NCBI GenBank assembly: GCA_033439685.1
Contig: JAUEDM010000001.1
Location: forward strand, 3,906,001-3,970,000
Direction of reading: 5' to 3'
From: Apodospora peruviana
Taxonomy: Eukaryota; Ascomycota; Sordariomycetes; Sordariales; Lasiosphaeriaceae
Length of the DNA: 64,000 bases
The notes under the pieces are model-generated. The model saw nothing but the letters and a program-made list of their open reading frames with translations, was not told the DNA's origin and made no database searches. Numbering within the stretch: the stretch's first letter is position 1; each line of letters opens with the position of its first letter. This document shows, in pieces, positions 48,035-58,164 of the stretch. The translations under genes were made by a program, and so were the position numbers.

Positions 48035-48632
48035 GTCTGTTGTGCCAGCGAAAATGCGTTAATTACAGCTATCCAAGGCCTCCAGTTGAGAGTGAAATGC
48101 CGAAACGAAATGGGAAAAGCCCGCATTTGGAGACAGCTGGAGGTTGCACTCAAGTTCATCCATCGCTCACTTTGGGCTAAAATCTAATCTTCAACGACCA
48201 TACATATGCGGAGTCCCCGGCAATGGTGAGACCCACAATTACGGAACAGATGATCTGATAAGATCTTGATTCAACCCCTGTTTCACTTGACAGGGCCAGT
48301 GGGTATTCCGGGTTGCCAAGAGGTGCTCGACAGGTTGCCACTTGACTTGCTGTTCCTCCATTTTCAACATCATCTTGCCTTCATTCTTAAGTCTCTCCTC
48401 AGTTTTGCGGTGCCAGAGCTTCGGAAGCCAAACTAAGCCCAACTGCTGAGTCCTTGGCATTGCATGCATGTGTACAACGAATGCAAGAACTGCCGGCAAC
48501 GATCGAAGGAAGATGAGGACTGTGCGAGCAACAAATTTCTAGGTACCTAGCTATCATACAAAATTCTCCCGTTCGCCCAACTCCATCAATAACTAAGGCA
48601 TGCCTCTCATCTCCTGTTCGATCATTAAATAG
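48035..48632. other. Upstream region of the hydantoinase-like gene
   Basis: No gene visible. A palindromic CTAGGTACCTAG motif occurs at 48539-48550. Confidence 0.45.
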
Positions 48633-48836
48633 CCAGAATCCATGGTGGCCATCTTGATGGCTTCATCCCCAAGCTCCTTGGCCTTTTTGTTACGCCTGCC
48701 CACGACAACCTGACTTGACGGACTCGATGATGCCCCTGCTGCTGTAGAACGTCATGTCCAGGTTGTCGAGGCGAGGCGCAACAAAAAGATCCAAGAACTC
48801 GAGTCCGCCATCAAGATGACCACCACAGATTCCCCA
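48633..48836. repeat. Diverged inverted repeat of about 77 nt with protein-like content
   Basis: The segment 48762-48836 read on the plus strand and 48633-48709 read on the minus strand are clearly related. Both start GTTGTCG, run through GGCGCAACAAAAAG or GGCGTAACAAAAAG, and share GCCATCAAGATG followed by ACCAC or CCACC. Translated, both give RRNKK, then a charged helix, then AIKM and DS. This suggests an old inverted duplication of a coding fragment whose gene is no longer recognisable. Confidence 0.6.
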
Positions 48837-48853
48837 AAACGCCTCGCTCTTTA

Positions 48854-48952
48854 CCACCAGCTGTTGTCTTTGCCTTCACAGGTCAATAAGCTCCCGACCC
48901 ATCGCAAACCACTGGGCTCCTTGACCCGTGAAGGCAAAGACAACAGCTGGTG
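48854..48952. repeat. Near-perfect 32-nt inverted repeat (hairpin)
   Basis: The left arm 48854-48885 and right arm 48921-48952 are reverse complements over 32 nt with one mismatch, around a 35-nt loop. The structure ends about 20 bases before the A29/G35 tract. Confidence 0.9.
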
Positions 48953-48969
48953 CCGTCTCTGCCTGCTCG

Positions 48970-48974
<5 letters not shown>

Positions 48975-49039
<65 letters not shown>

Positions 49040-49114
49040 GAAAAGCAAATCAGAAATAAAAAATACAAAAAAAGAATACAGCGAAAAAGGCAAAAAGCGA
49101 TAGAGTCCAAAACC

Positions 49115-49150
<36 letters not shown>
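48975..49150 (+). repeat. A29-G35 homopurine tract and A34 tract
   Basis: Positions 48975-49003 are 29 A and 49004-49038 are 35 G, with no interruption at the junction. A second run of 34 A lies at 49117-49150. The G run can form quadruplexes. Long homopolymers are also where assembly errors arise. Confidence 0.9.
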
Positions 49151-49151
<1 letters not shown>

Positions 49152-51257
49152 AGAAAGAGGAACAGCGCAACGATGACCAAATCTCGACATGCTAATATGC
49201 TGCCAACAAGAGCCAGTTATTGCTTGCCATTATGTTGGCAGCCCTTCTGTCATCATCCTGGTTCCCTCCTCCAACCGGACTGCATGTACCTGATCGAACC
49301 CGAGCGTTGTGGCGACCGAAAGAGTGAAGTTGACGCAGTGCGAGGTCTGTCGAGTGCTTTGAATGTCGAACAGCACGAGGAATGCCAGAAAGTGGACCAC
49401 ATCAAGATGGGAAGATCCATGATGGTCAATAGAACGGAGTGTGGCTGTTGCCATCCTCACCGGCTGAATGTCTTGCGGAGGGTTCAGAGGAGCTGCTTGC
49501 TCGTCCGGCTCGGCCTCTCAGCATGTCAGGCTCAGTGGAGAGTCGCATATTGGTTGTACCGAGGATGTTTTCCGAGAGGACTTGGGTGAGACAGCGGTGG
49601 CCGGTAGGCCTGTAGATTGACTTCCTGCCCGTGGTTTCGAGAAAGTTTGAAGGATCCGTGAATGATGACTCTGGCTGCAGTGCTGCTAACAGGGCAAGAG
49701 GTCAGCCAGGTCCTGAACATTCATTCTTCCGGACAGGTTGAGTGAGCATGGGTGGCAGACTTACCGGGTCCACACAAAATCAAGATCAACAGTTTGAGAG
49801 CTCGCGGTTGGTTTGGCTCGCTGAGCTGTATGACTCTTCTGGAAGCCCTAGCGAAGTAGTGTCGCTGGGTTGGTTGCTGTCTGGAGAGAGGTTGCCAGCC
49901 TCGACACGAGATGTGGGCCACCGGCTGCCGAGATTGTGATTCACGGGTGTCTTGTGGTGTGTGCCGTGATTTTCAAGATACAGTATTGCAGACTTGGAGC
50001 TGAGATGTGCTGAATTGGCAAAAACATCGCCGTCCAGGAATGATGATGATGCTAACACCTGCGAAGGAAGGCTGGGGTGTTTCTCACACAAGCATCGAGA
50101 GTCGTGCAAGGCTAACAGAGGCCAGAGTCTTGATGAGGTGTGCTCCTGGGAGGAAATCTGAATGATTGGAGGTGAAAGATTGAAAACAGGAGGGGAAAGA
50201 AAGTTTGACCAAGACGAGTTGAGGGTTGGGCTGGAGAATCCAGTCTCGCCAGGCAAGGCATCAGGACTGTGTCGAGCCGGGACAGGCAAGCTTATAACTT
50301 GGATGGGCTCGGCCTTAGGCAGGCCCTAGGTACCTGCCTGAGCAAGCACAAACAGTAGACCTGACAGGCAAGCTTGACGCATCCACTTGTTATGGCAGTG
50401 GGCATTCTTGGGTTTCCTCCTTCCAACTGAACGAAAGCAGGACTCGGATGATCACAAGGCGGGTCCATCGAAGCATGGGTCCTCCCGCCTCCTTCCTTGT
50501 CTGCTCTATAACCCAACACTTTTCCAAACCTGACCCACTTGATCAGCTCAACAGGCTGGCCGTGTAATGCGAGGACAGCAAGGTCCTTTCAAGCATGACA
50601 TCCGATCAACAGAAAGAGTACCTAGGTGGTCACGACCATCACGCCACCCGGATGGTTGAGTGGGGCAGGTCTGATTGATATATGTCGTCAGCTTTCTTTG
50701 ATTTCCATTGGCTTAGGCAGTAGCATGATTCGGCTCAGCAGAACTGGAGACATCAAGGTGCTCTGCCAGCCTGAGAGCTTGCCTCGACTTTGGAAGTGAC
50801 CTTGGGCCATCCATGAATCTTTCTCTGATTGTGTCGATCCTTCCTGAGTTGAGCCGTAACTGGCCGGCATGTCCTGGCCCTGATTTCGTCCCAATCGGAA
50901 GCTAAGGCGTGCCAACAGTGTCCCGCGGAAACAGCCTTGCAGTGATCGGACCACCCCGTCACCGATCTGTCCCAGCGACCGGTCAGGACTCTCTTGAATT
51001 TCTTCACTTGCATATCGGCTGGTGGCGCCTGCCAAGTAGGTAATATGGGAGACCCGTTTACTATCCGGCGCTGCTCAAGAAGGTATCGGGCGTCCGTCAG
51101 ACAAATGGTGAACATACCACGTCAAGATATGTTTCTATTCGTATTTGGTCCCTAGGTGTATACGAGTCTCTCCAGTCACAGTGCCGTGTGTACCAAGTCT
51201 ACAGCTGTTGTTGAAGAGATTATGCGTACTCCACCTATCGTCTACTATCTTAGGTAG
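49151..51257. other. Gene-free interval downstream of the expansin-like gene
   Basis: About 2.1 kb with no supported gene. A minus-strand frame at 49786-50289 (Ser-rich, 167 codons) shows no domain. GGTA/CCTA motifs occur at about 50326 and 50619. Confidence 0.4.
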
Positions 51258-52274
51258 TCAGTATGAAGTCGAGGCTTGGTTCCACAAGACACAATCAACT
51301 CTCGTTCCATGCCCTGTTGCCAGACCCACGCCACTGCTCCCAAAAAATGCTGCCGCCGCTCCCGAGTCCACACAAAGGGTGTAGGTAACCTGAGACTCGT
51401 ACCGGTTAGTGGACCGAAGATTTCGCTGACCACAGTCGGGGTTTCCATTCGCTAATTGACGTGTTTGTTAGTCTGTGAATGTCGCCTCCGCCGAAGAAAT
51501 CACAAGAGAACAATGACACGACCTACCTGGACACAAGTTATTGACCAAAACCACGATGCTTGTGAGGTTAGCACCCTTCGCTGCTGTCGTTGACGGGTCC
51601 GGGTCGAGTCGCCAACACGTCCCGCACGCCTGGCCCAACCCTGCGCCCGGCGCCGCCCCGAACAACGCTTCTGACACGCCCGCCGTGTAGCCCGTTCCTC
51701 CGCCGAGCTCACAGGCATTGTTGGTGGTGTTGCAGTTGGGCGAGTCGCCAAAGTCGCCGGACCCATAGTACTCGAACGTCGCCGTGTACGACTTTCCGAT
51801 GGCGAGGTCGGTGGACGACGGTCGGGCCACGGAGACTGTGGCGAACGCTGATGCTGCCGCCGATGGCGAGAAGCTGGACATTTGGGATGACCAAGAGCGT
51901 TCACTTATTACTATTCCCACGACGATACCGACAACGGCGAGGCATAGAACAAAGGCGAGGAGGCATGTGATGATGATGACGGCTTTGCGGTGTCGCTTGA
52001 GCCATGATCTGATCCGGCGTGCCGGGCGTAGACTCGGACTTGGATTTGGACCTTGGGTTTTGCTCGTGATAGGTGGTGACTCCAGCGGTGATATGACTTT
52101 TGGTTGGGTGGACGCCAAGACCTCAGGGGCGTCGTCTCGGAAGTCATCGAGCCTGATCTCGGGGGAACTGAGGGGCAAGCACTCGGAAGGACAGACTTCC
52201 TTCTCTCCGATATTCGGCTTCGGGAGGACTACCTCCTTGGCGGTGTCAAGATCTCGCCCATGTGTGGTCTCCAT
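51258..52274 (-). CDS. Membrane-anchored expansin-like (double-psi beta-barrel) protein
   Basis: Exons 52274-51527 and 51451-51258 give 313 residues. The intron has a GTAGGT donor and a TTAG acceptor; joining gives NNLCPANGNPDCGQ. A cytosolic N-terminus of about 90 residues, rich in Pro and acidic residues, is followed by a basic stop (RSWLKRHRK) and one membrane segment (about 97-122). The outer domain begins TATFEYYGSGDFGDSPNC, includes GQACGTCWRLD and ends with CVDSGAAAAFFGSSGVGLATG and TRVDC, a pattern I recognise from fungal expansin-like RlpA/GH45-related barrels. Such domains loosen or bind cell-wall polysaccharide without clear hydrolysis. Topology is type II (N-inside); no signal peptide is seen. 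Substrate and function at the hyphal surface are inference. Confidence 0.82.
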
Positions 52275-53592
52275 GCTGGCGGACGTATTAGTCCCTGCGG
52301 GTGGTTAGTCGGTGGGGGAGTAAGGGGACTGGTTCTTTCGCAGAGGTTGCTGCCTGCAAACTTAAGCAACATGTCGGAGTGGGAAAGTTGAATACCAAAG
52401 AAGGGAGAGGAAAGGTGATCTCTTCTAGGTTATGCCCTGTCCTACCAGACGTTACCTCAACTCTGAACACTCGACCCATTGTGTGTTTCACCGTCAGTGA
52501 CATGCACTCTTGAATCACCAGTTAATGGAGAGACTGTGGTAATACGAACACAACGAGCGAAGTACAAAGCCGATGAAGGCGGTGAATTCCCTGTCGGACG
52601 CAGCATTCTTGATCGAGAGTCACAAAAGCTCCCGGTTCGTACACAGTAATTACCTTATCTCCTATCTCCCAGAACCTTGATGAGCCCCCTCCAACTCTCC
52701 AGCCCTGCGAAGGGTTCGAGCTGGTCAGAGTCTGGCCGGAGAGAAATATGTCTTTCATGGACTCATATGTCGAAGAGCAATACTTTGCTCAGGCAGCTGG
52801 AGCATACCTAGATATCTCGTTTCATGGGCGCTTTGTTTACACGGCAATCAGAGAAGGAGAGGTCATATCCGAAGTACATCTTGATATTTTCTGAACCTTT
52901 TGCAACTCTTATAATGTAGAATAGGCTGGAGAAAGACAGGACACTAGTCCGCAAACACATGTAATCAAGCCGGAACAAAACATATGCCAATAACGGAGAA
53001 TTCCGAGACGCGATCTCAGACCTGGACAAGTGCGGCGGTATTAACTTAGCCAAAGGCCCAAACGAGTCATCGACTGCATAGTCCGAGCACTGATAAAACC
53101 GATCCGACTGTCGTAGATGATAACTAATCAAGGCCAACGATTTGTAATGGACAAAGCTTATAAATCCCACAGACTAGGAGACTTCTGAACAGCGGTTGCT
53201 AGGGAGTATTATTCCAATGTCACTCAGCTTGGAGACCAGACCGCAAATCTTGCTCCACACATCGTATAAGGTCATGTACCCGAGTGTTTGTTGACCGGGT
53301 TTAAATCCTCTACACCCAATCACACTGCACAGCAAGCTGATGACTGCACGGATCGGACTCTGATCCCATTAGCGACCCAACCACCAATGGAGGACTGCTC
53401 ATGTGGGTGGATAGCGAGCATGATGGGGAGGTATTAAAGCAGCTGGACAGCTCTTCTCTTCATCAGACAATGTACCCCTTTTGCCTCGATTGTGCGTCGT
53501 TGAGATTTCCACCATTTCATCCCGCCATCTGTCCTAACAAACCTCCCAAACAATTTTCTGTTCCTTGTCCAGCACCAGCATTCATCATCATT
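52275..53592. other. Divergent intergenic region between expansin-like and SDR genes
   Basis: About 1.3 kb with no supported gene. It should hold both promoters. In-frame sequence continues upstream of the SDR ATG to 53401 but is unlike the family and probably a leader. Confidence 0.5.
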
Positions 53593-54645
53593 ATGGCAAA
53601 CACACCCATCAAGTTCGCCGAACCACCCAAGATCCCACTGGGCTCACTTATCCTGGTAACAGGTGCCAACGGACTCATCGCCAGCCATGTAGCGGACCAG
53701 CTGCTCGCGGCAGGCTATCGGGTCCGCGGCACCGTCCGCAACAAGGCCCGATGTGCGTGGCTCGAGTCGACATTCATATCAAGATATGGCGAATGTCGTT
53801 TCGAACTCGTCGAGGTGTCCGACCTTGCTGCCCCGGGCGTATGGGAGGGCCCAGTTCGTGGTGTGGCGGGTATCGCGTCCGTCGCCGGGTGCGCCGATCT
53901 CATGGTGTCCGACGTTGACGAAGCGGTCGAGCAGGATCTGAAGGGACTCTTTAGCTTGCTTGCCACGGCAAAGAGTGAATCAAGCGTCAAATCCTTTGTT
54001 CTTACAAGCTCGTCTTGGGCGGCATGGACGCCCGAGCCGAATGTGCCTATCACCGTCACCGTGGAGTCGTGGAACGAGAAGGCTGTGACATTAGCGGCGG
54101 ACGTCAGCGTCGCTCGGGAGACGAAAGGTATCCTACCGTTCATGGCAGTCAAAGTCAAAGTGGAAAAGGCTTGTTGGGATTGGGTGGCGCGCGAGAAGCC
54201 GGGGTTCACCTTCAACACGATCTTGCCCGACACGACTATCGGGCCCATCCTGGATGCCAGGAACCAGACGGCCAGCACTTCAGGAATGGTCATGTGGCTC
54301 TACAATGGCGAGCATCTGGACATCCTGAGCGGGTTCGTGCCGCAGTGGTGCATTGATGCGCGGGACACTGGTCGTCTGTACGTGGCTGCGCTGGTGACCG
54401 GGGTGGACGGCTGGAGGGTCTTTGGGTGTGCGGAGCGGTTCAGTTGGAATCGTGTGCTGGATATCTTGAAGAGAGTGTACCCAGAAAAGGATTTTGTTGA
54501 CTTGTCCGACAATGGCGACGACCAGGCCGAAATCCTGTCGGATAAGCCGCTGGCCTTATTGCGCGCTGTGGGGCAGGACGGGTGGACAAGCTTGGAGCAG
54601 AGCGTCAAGGACGCAGCGGCGAGTGCTTTGTCAGCTGCTGCTTGA
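53593..54645 (+). CDS. NAD(P)-dependent extended SDR, aldehyde/dihydroflavonol reductase-like
   Basis: Single exon, 350 residues from the ATG at 53593. The Rossmann dinucleotide-binding motif is intact: LILVTGANGLIASHVADQLL with TGxxGxxA near residue 24. The serine of the active site lies in VLTSSSWAAWTP. Where family members carry the catalytic Tyr of YxxxK, this protein reads FMAVKVKVEKACW, that is Phe-x-x-x-Lys. The following KPGFTFNTILPDTTIGP matches the substrate side of the family. Relatives (Gre2 and ketoreductase-like enzymes) reduce aldehydes or ketones in the cytosol. With Phe in place of Tyr, normal catalysis would be strongly impaired, so the protein may bind rather than reduce. 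An upstream in-frame ATG at 53401 would add a non-family leader. Confidence 0.87.
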   Translation: MANTPIKFAEPPKIPLGSLILVTGANGLIASHVADQLLAAGYRVRGTVRNKARCAWLESTFISRYGECRFELVEVSDLAAPGVWEGPVRGVAGIASVAGCADLMVSDVDEAVEQDLKGLFSLLATAKSESSVKSFVLTSSSWAAWTPEPNVPITVTVESWNEKAVTLAADVSVARETKGILPFMAVKVKVEKACWDWVAREKPGFTFNTILPDTTIGPILDARNQTASTSGMVMWLYNGEHLDILSGFVPQWCIDARDTGRLYVAALVTGVDGWRVFGCAERFSWNRVLDILKRVYPEKDFVDLSDNGDDQAEILSDKPLALLRAVGQDGWTSLEQSVKDAAASALSAAA

Positions 54646-55515
54646 GATTGAATGGGAAGTGTGACAAGGACTGGCTTTCTCTGTACGATAACTAATAAGG
54701 CAGCAAAGCACCAGACCTCACCCTTCAATGTAGGCGGGAATTTCGATTCCTTCAAGTGCCAGCTCTTCGCCAGCTGTCGTCTCTTTGCTCCAGGTCGACA
54801 AACCCACGCAATACCTGCGCTTTTACAACTGTTCAACCTAGACAGCCCATGCCACAACACTCCATCGTCGGCGTCAGTGAGCTTGGGGTAATAAAGGAAA
54901 AGCTGATGTCAGCTTTATCGTATACTTACCAACCACAAGGTTATCGAGACCGGCTTTCTGCGCCTTGTACGTAGCAAGCTTTATGAAAGGGAGCTATGAC
55001 ATTAAAATTCAACGACCGAAAGGATTCTGTAGGGCTGAAGATCACTTAGGCGCAAAGGCACGCAATCTGAACGACATTCAGTGTGGCACCTGTCCGTTTT
55101 CCATGATTGGTCGGACGGAGGCGGCTGGGAGATGAAGATGGGATCACAGACTAACGCCGGCGCTCCTTCGAACTTACGGTTACACAGCATAAACGGCCAC
55201 AAGTTGAACCAGGTGGGAAGCAGGCGGGCACGGCGGGATAGGGTGTTACCGCACTCTACCTGCGGCGTGGTTGTCTGCGGCAGTGGCGAGGATTATACCC
55301 AGAGTCCGAGGCCAGCGGTCCGACCCAAGTTGTACACATTCGAAATTGACACAAACTGGACCCCTTTACACACAGCCCGTGGCGAGGCTTTTACTCTCAC
55401 TTGCCAGTCTTCCTTGTGCTCTCCAAGTCGCGTGCTTCCGCTCACAAACAAAAAGCCAACATCATCGTACTGCCATGGATATCTGACAGACCTGGCATGC
55501 CCAGCTCAACACGCG
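54646..55515. other. Intergenic region upstream of the lectin-like gene
   Basis: About 870 bases between two tandem plus-strand genes. The lectin frame is open from 55081, but the part before 55516 lacks family character and is taken as leader. Confidence 0.45.
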
Positions 55516-57076
55516 ATGCCAACCAACCACGAACACGACCAGCCAGGGTTGGAAGTCGTCGCGACAGACCACCTTCCAGAAACCTACTTTGTAGAGTCGG
55601 ACCAAAATCCGCCACTTCAACATGTTGGGTTCCCTAACAGCTTGCGGTCGCAACTCCATGACCCTAACGCAAAATACGCCGAATTAAGCTCGACGAAATG
55701 GCCGGGTCATGAAACCAGTCAGTCGAACGCGCATCTAACACGGCGACGAAGGGCGTATTGGCTGGTTGGCGGGATTGCTGCAGTGATGGTCGTCATCGGC
55801 GCAGTCCTAGGCGGTATCTTCGGGAGCAAACACAAAGCAACATCGGGAAACGGCTACGACCCGAGCTCGAGCGTAAATTCAACGGGGCTAGCCTCAACTA
55901 AAATCCGAATGGGCTCACCTCTTGCGGTGACGGGATGGCGACAAGGTACTTTCTTCAACATCTGGCTATTTTATCAGGGTCCGGATGACGTGATTCGGCT
56001 CTCGACATACTCCAACGACGGTTCCAACTGGTCACGACCCCATGATATGCCTGATATCAAGGCCATTGCCGGAAGCCCGCTTGCTGCGACGACCGAAATC
56101 TCAATTGATCCGGTAAGGGAGAGATCTGGAGAGAAAACCTTTTCCAAATATCTGACTTGCTGCGTGTCCTGGACTTCAAGCCTCGAGTCCATCTATTCTA
56201 CCTCGATAAAGATTCAACAATACAGGGGCGCTATATCTCGCTGTCTTTCTCCAATCCGCTGGAGACGGTTCCAGAAGACCTAAATCCCCCTGGAAAACTC
56301 TACCCTCCTTACCGTGTCAACGCCCAGACCGCACGACTCGCGGCGTACTGGCCCTTCTTGGCCAGCCAGAACCAAGACGGCTCGGTACAGTGGTTTGAGC
56401 GGCACTACGAAGGGCAGGTTTGGACGAACTATACGCTCCCGGATCTCGTTCTTCCCTCTGTCCTCAACAATGGCGGTACGAGCAGTATGGTGCTACTTCC
56501 GACAGCTGCCCACTATTTTTCTTCCGCCGGGCTACTCTACGTCGACGGGGCAGGCGGCCTGAGCACATACCTCGGGACCACAAACAACACCCCAGTGGAC
56601 GAGTGGTCCTGGAAGCCTGGTATGTTATCTTGGATTCACGAACCGGCTAAATGGTTAGTTGTAGCCTGTGAAAAAGAGATCTTGCTAATACTTCTATCCT
56701 AGGAAAAACGGGAGTCTCTATACTATCCCCGATAGGCACATCGATTGCTGCGTATGTAAACGCCGGGACCGGTGGGATCGTCAAAACACACGCTCTCCTG
56801 CGTAACGGATCTGGTATCTACTCCGCAACCCAGGACGACAAGAGCGGGACTTGGGACGGGCCTCTTGCCAGCCCCTTGGATACTGACCTCCGCCTGGGCG
56901 ACGGTACCGCCCTGGCGTGCCCAAATATGGCAATCTGGGGCGGGCGACAAGATCTGAGTACGGCAACCGACATGAATAGGTGCTACTATCAAACCGATAG
57001 CGGTAAGATCAAGGAGCTCTATTTCGACTCGATTCCCGGGCCGTGGGGGAACCTGGGGTTTGTACCGCTGGACTGA
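55516..57076 (+). CDS. Membrane-anchored fucose-specific-lectin-like beta-propeller
   Basis: Three exons, 55516-56112, 56181-56619 and 56703-57076, encode 469 residues. Introns are GT-AG (GTAAGG and GTATGT donors; second acceptor CCTAG). About 75 polar residues are followed by RRRR and one membrane segment (about 76-100, WLVGGIAAVMVVIGAVLGGIFG). The outer region repeats a propeller-blade pattern: SPLAVTGW..FFNIWLFYQGPDDVIRLS, LFYLDKDSTIQGRYIS, LLYVDGAGGLSTYLG, and IAAYVNAGTGGIVKT. Aromatic and Trp residues recur at blade edges, as in the fungal fucose-specific lectin fold. Those lectins bind fucosylated glycans; whether the sugar pockets are kept I cannot judge. Topology is type II. A role in surface recognition or adhesion is inference. 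Confidence 0.82.
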
Positions 57077-57308
57077 TACAGGCAAGCAAAGAATACGCTG
57101 TCGGTAGTATCAAACTCTAGTGTTCAAGGGAATTAAAGATGAACGGATAGCCTTCATCTCCACCAACAATAAGAGTCCAGACCGTTTGTTTCAAACCCTG
57201 TCCCGACCCCAAGGGCCTGAACGAGTCATTCCATACTCCATCCGCCCCATATAGGGCAAACCTTTTACATTTGCAACCAATCAAACAACATACAGCCCGG
57301 CTAGCTCA

Positions 57309-57365
57309 GTAAGACTCCCCTCCAGCCCAACAGAACCTCAATGGCATGAAACTAACCCCCTCCAG
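57309..57365 (+). other. 57-nt spliceosomal-type intron inside the tRNA-Lys D-loop
   Basis: The insert starts GTAAGA, carries ACTAAC (57351-57356) nine bases before the end, and closes CCCCTCCAG. These are the donor, branch and acceptor signals of the protein-coding introns in this window, and the length is typical of them. Removal between 57308 and 57366 leaves the D-loop AATCGGTA. The short sequence CCCCTCCAG also occurs near the start (57317-57325), so an origin by duplication is possible. Confidence 0.72.
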
Positions 57366-57402
57366 ATCGGTAGAGCGTGAGACTCTTAATCTCAAGGTTG
57401 TG

Positions 57403-57413
57403 GGTTCGACCCC
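57403..57413 (+). promoter_or_regulatory. Pol III B box of tRNA-Lys
   Basis: GGTTCGACCCC within the T-arm matches the B-box consensus. The A box, which normally spans positions 8-19, is split by the 57-nt insert. Confidence 0.85.
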
Positions 57414-57424
57414 CACGTCGGGCT

Positions 57425-58164
57425 CAATTCCCGGCGATTGCCTCTCTTTTTGCTCCTTTTGGGCCTTTTTCTTGTTTTACTGTGACTTGAGTTAGAGAGC
57501 CGTATGTATACCTCTGCTAGGATTTAAAACCTTAGTGAGTTACTTTGCCAGGCCCTGGCCTAGATACATGTAATAATACGTCTTTTATATCTTCAAGTTA
57601 ATACATACACCAAGTTCTATTTTGCTGGATCAATATTGCTAGGCATTAAACCCCATTACCGTAAATCTAGCAATGAATGCTAATTAGATCAAGATATACG
57701 TTTTAGTAAACTGAATTGGAGGTTATGTAGCAGATACGAAGTGCTTTTCTTCTCCGGTTTAGGGCTTGGCAAGTAACGACACCAAGGTTTTAAATCCTGG
57801 CAGAGGTATACGTAGTATGGATAGGAAAAAGTCCCGTGGCTTCTGTGCCTCATAAAACACTCTAAACAAAGGGGTAGCAGACAGAGAGCTTGGGTTCCAT
57901 GTTGCTTGATATCCATGTTGTTGGGATTTCCATGTCGACGCGTGTATCAGGTACCTACTACCTAAGTATCTACCGAGCTGCCTGACCACACCTTAAGCTC
58001 GTAACATCCATTGCCTACCAGGTAATCACTTTCCATTGCGGTTGTGTGTGAAAACAGCTCCGGGATCACCTTGATTGCTATTCGGGTGGTATTCATGCGA
58101 GGCGGTGTGCTGAACCAGGTAGCACCTTTGCAAACACTGCTGCTCGAACCGACGTACTGTAGTG
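57425..58164. other. Intergenic region between tRNA-Lys and the methyltransferase gene
   Basis: AT-rich sequence with no gene apart from the Pol III terminator. A GGTA/CCTA motif cluster lies at 57950-57975. Confidence 0.5.
57447..57451 (+). terminator. Pol III T5 terminator
   Basis: Five T residues 23 bases after the tRNA 3' end, a normal RNA polymerase III stop signal. Confidence 0.7.

Larger units (their letters stand above)
57295..57424 (+). tRNA. tRNA-Lys (anticodon CTT) interrupted in the D-loop by an intron-like insert
   Basis: Acceptor arms GCCCGGC (57295-57301) and GTCGGGC (57417-57423) pair fully with one G-U. The D-stem GCTC/GAGC, anticodon stem TGAGA/TCTCA around loop CTCTTAA (anticodon CTT), and T-stem GTGGG/CCCAC around TTCGACC are all intact. 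The D-loop is split by 57 extra bases (57309-57365). Without them the gene is exactly 73 nt including discriminator T. There is no intron at the usual 37/38 site. Position 15 becomes A after removal and position 48 is T, a valid A-U Levitt pair. The B box (57403-57413) is uninterrupted, but the A box is split by the insert. A T5 terminator follows. Either the insert is removed and the gene works, or this is a tRNA pseudogene; the intact stems favour the former. Confidence 0.88.

Noticed and set aside
49786..50289. 167-codon minus-strand Ser-rich frame
   Set aside because: No domain and no recognisable relatives; not enough to call a gene.
57311..57367. Alternative insert boundaries in the tRNA gene that keep AGTCGG in the D-loop
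   Set aside because: They give G15 opposite U48 and do not begin with GT or end with AG; the GT-AG boundaries fit better.
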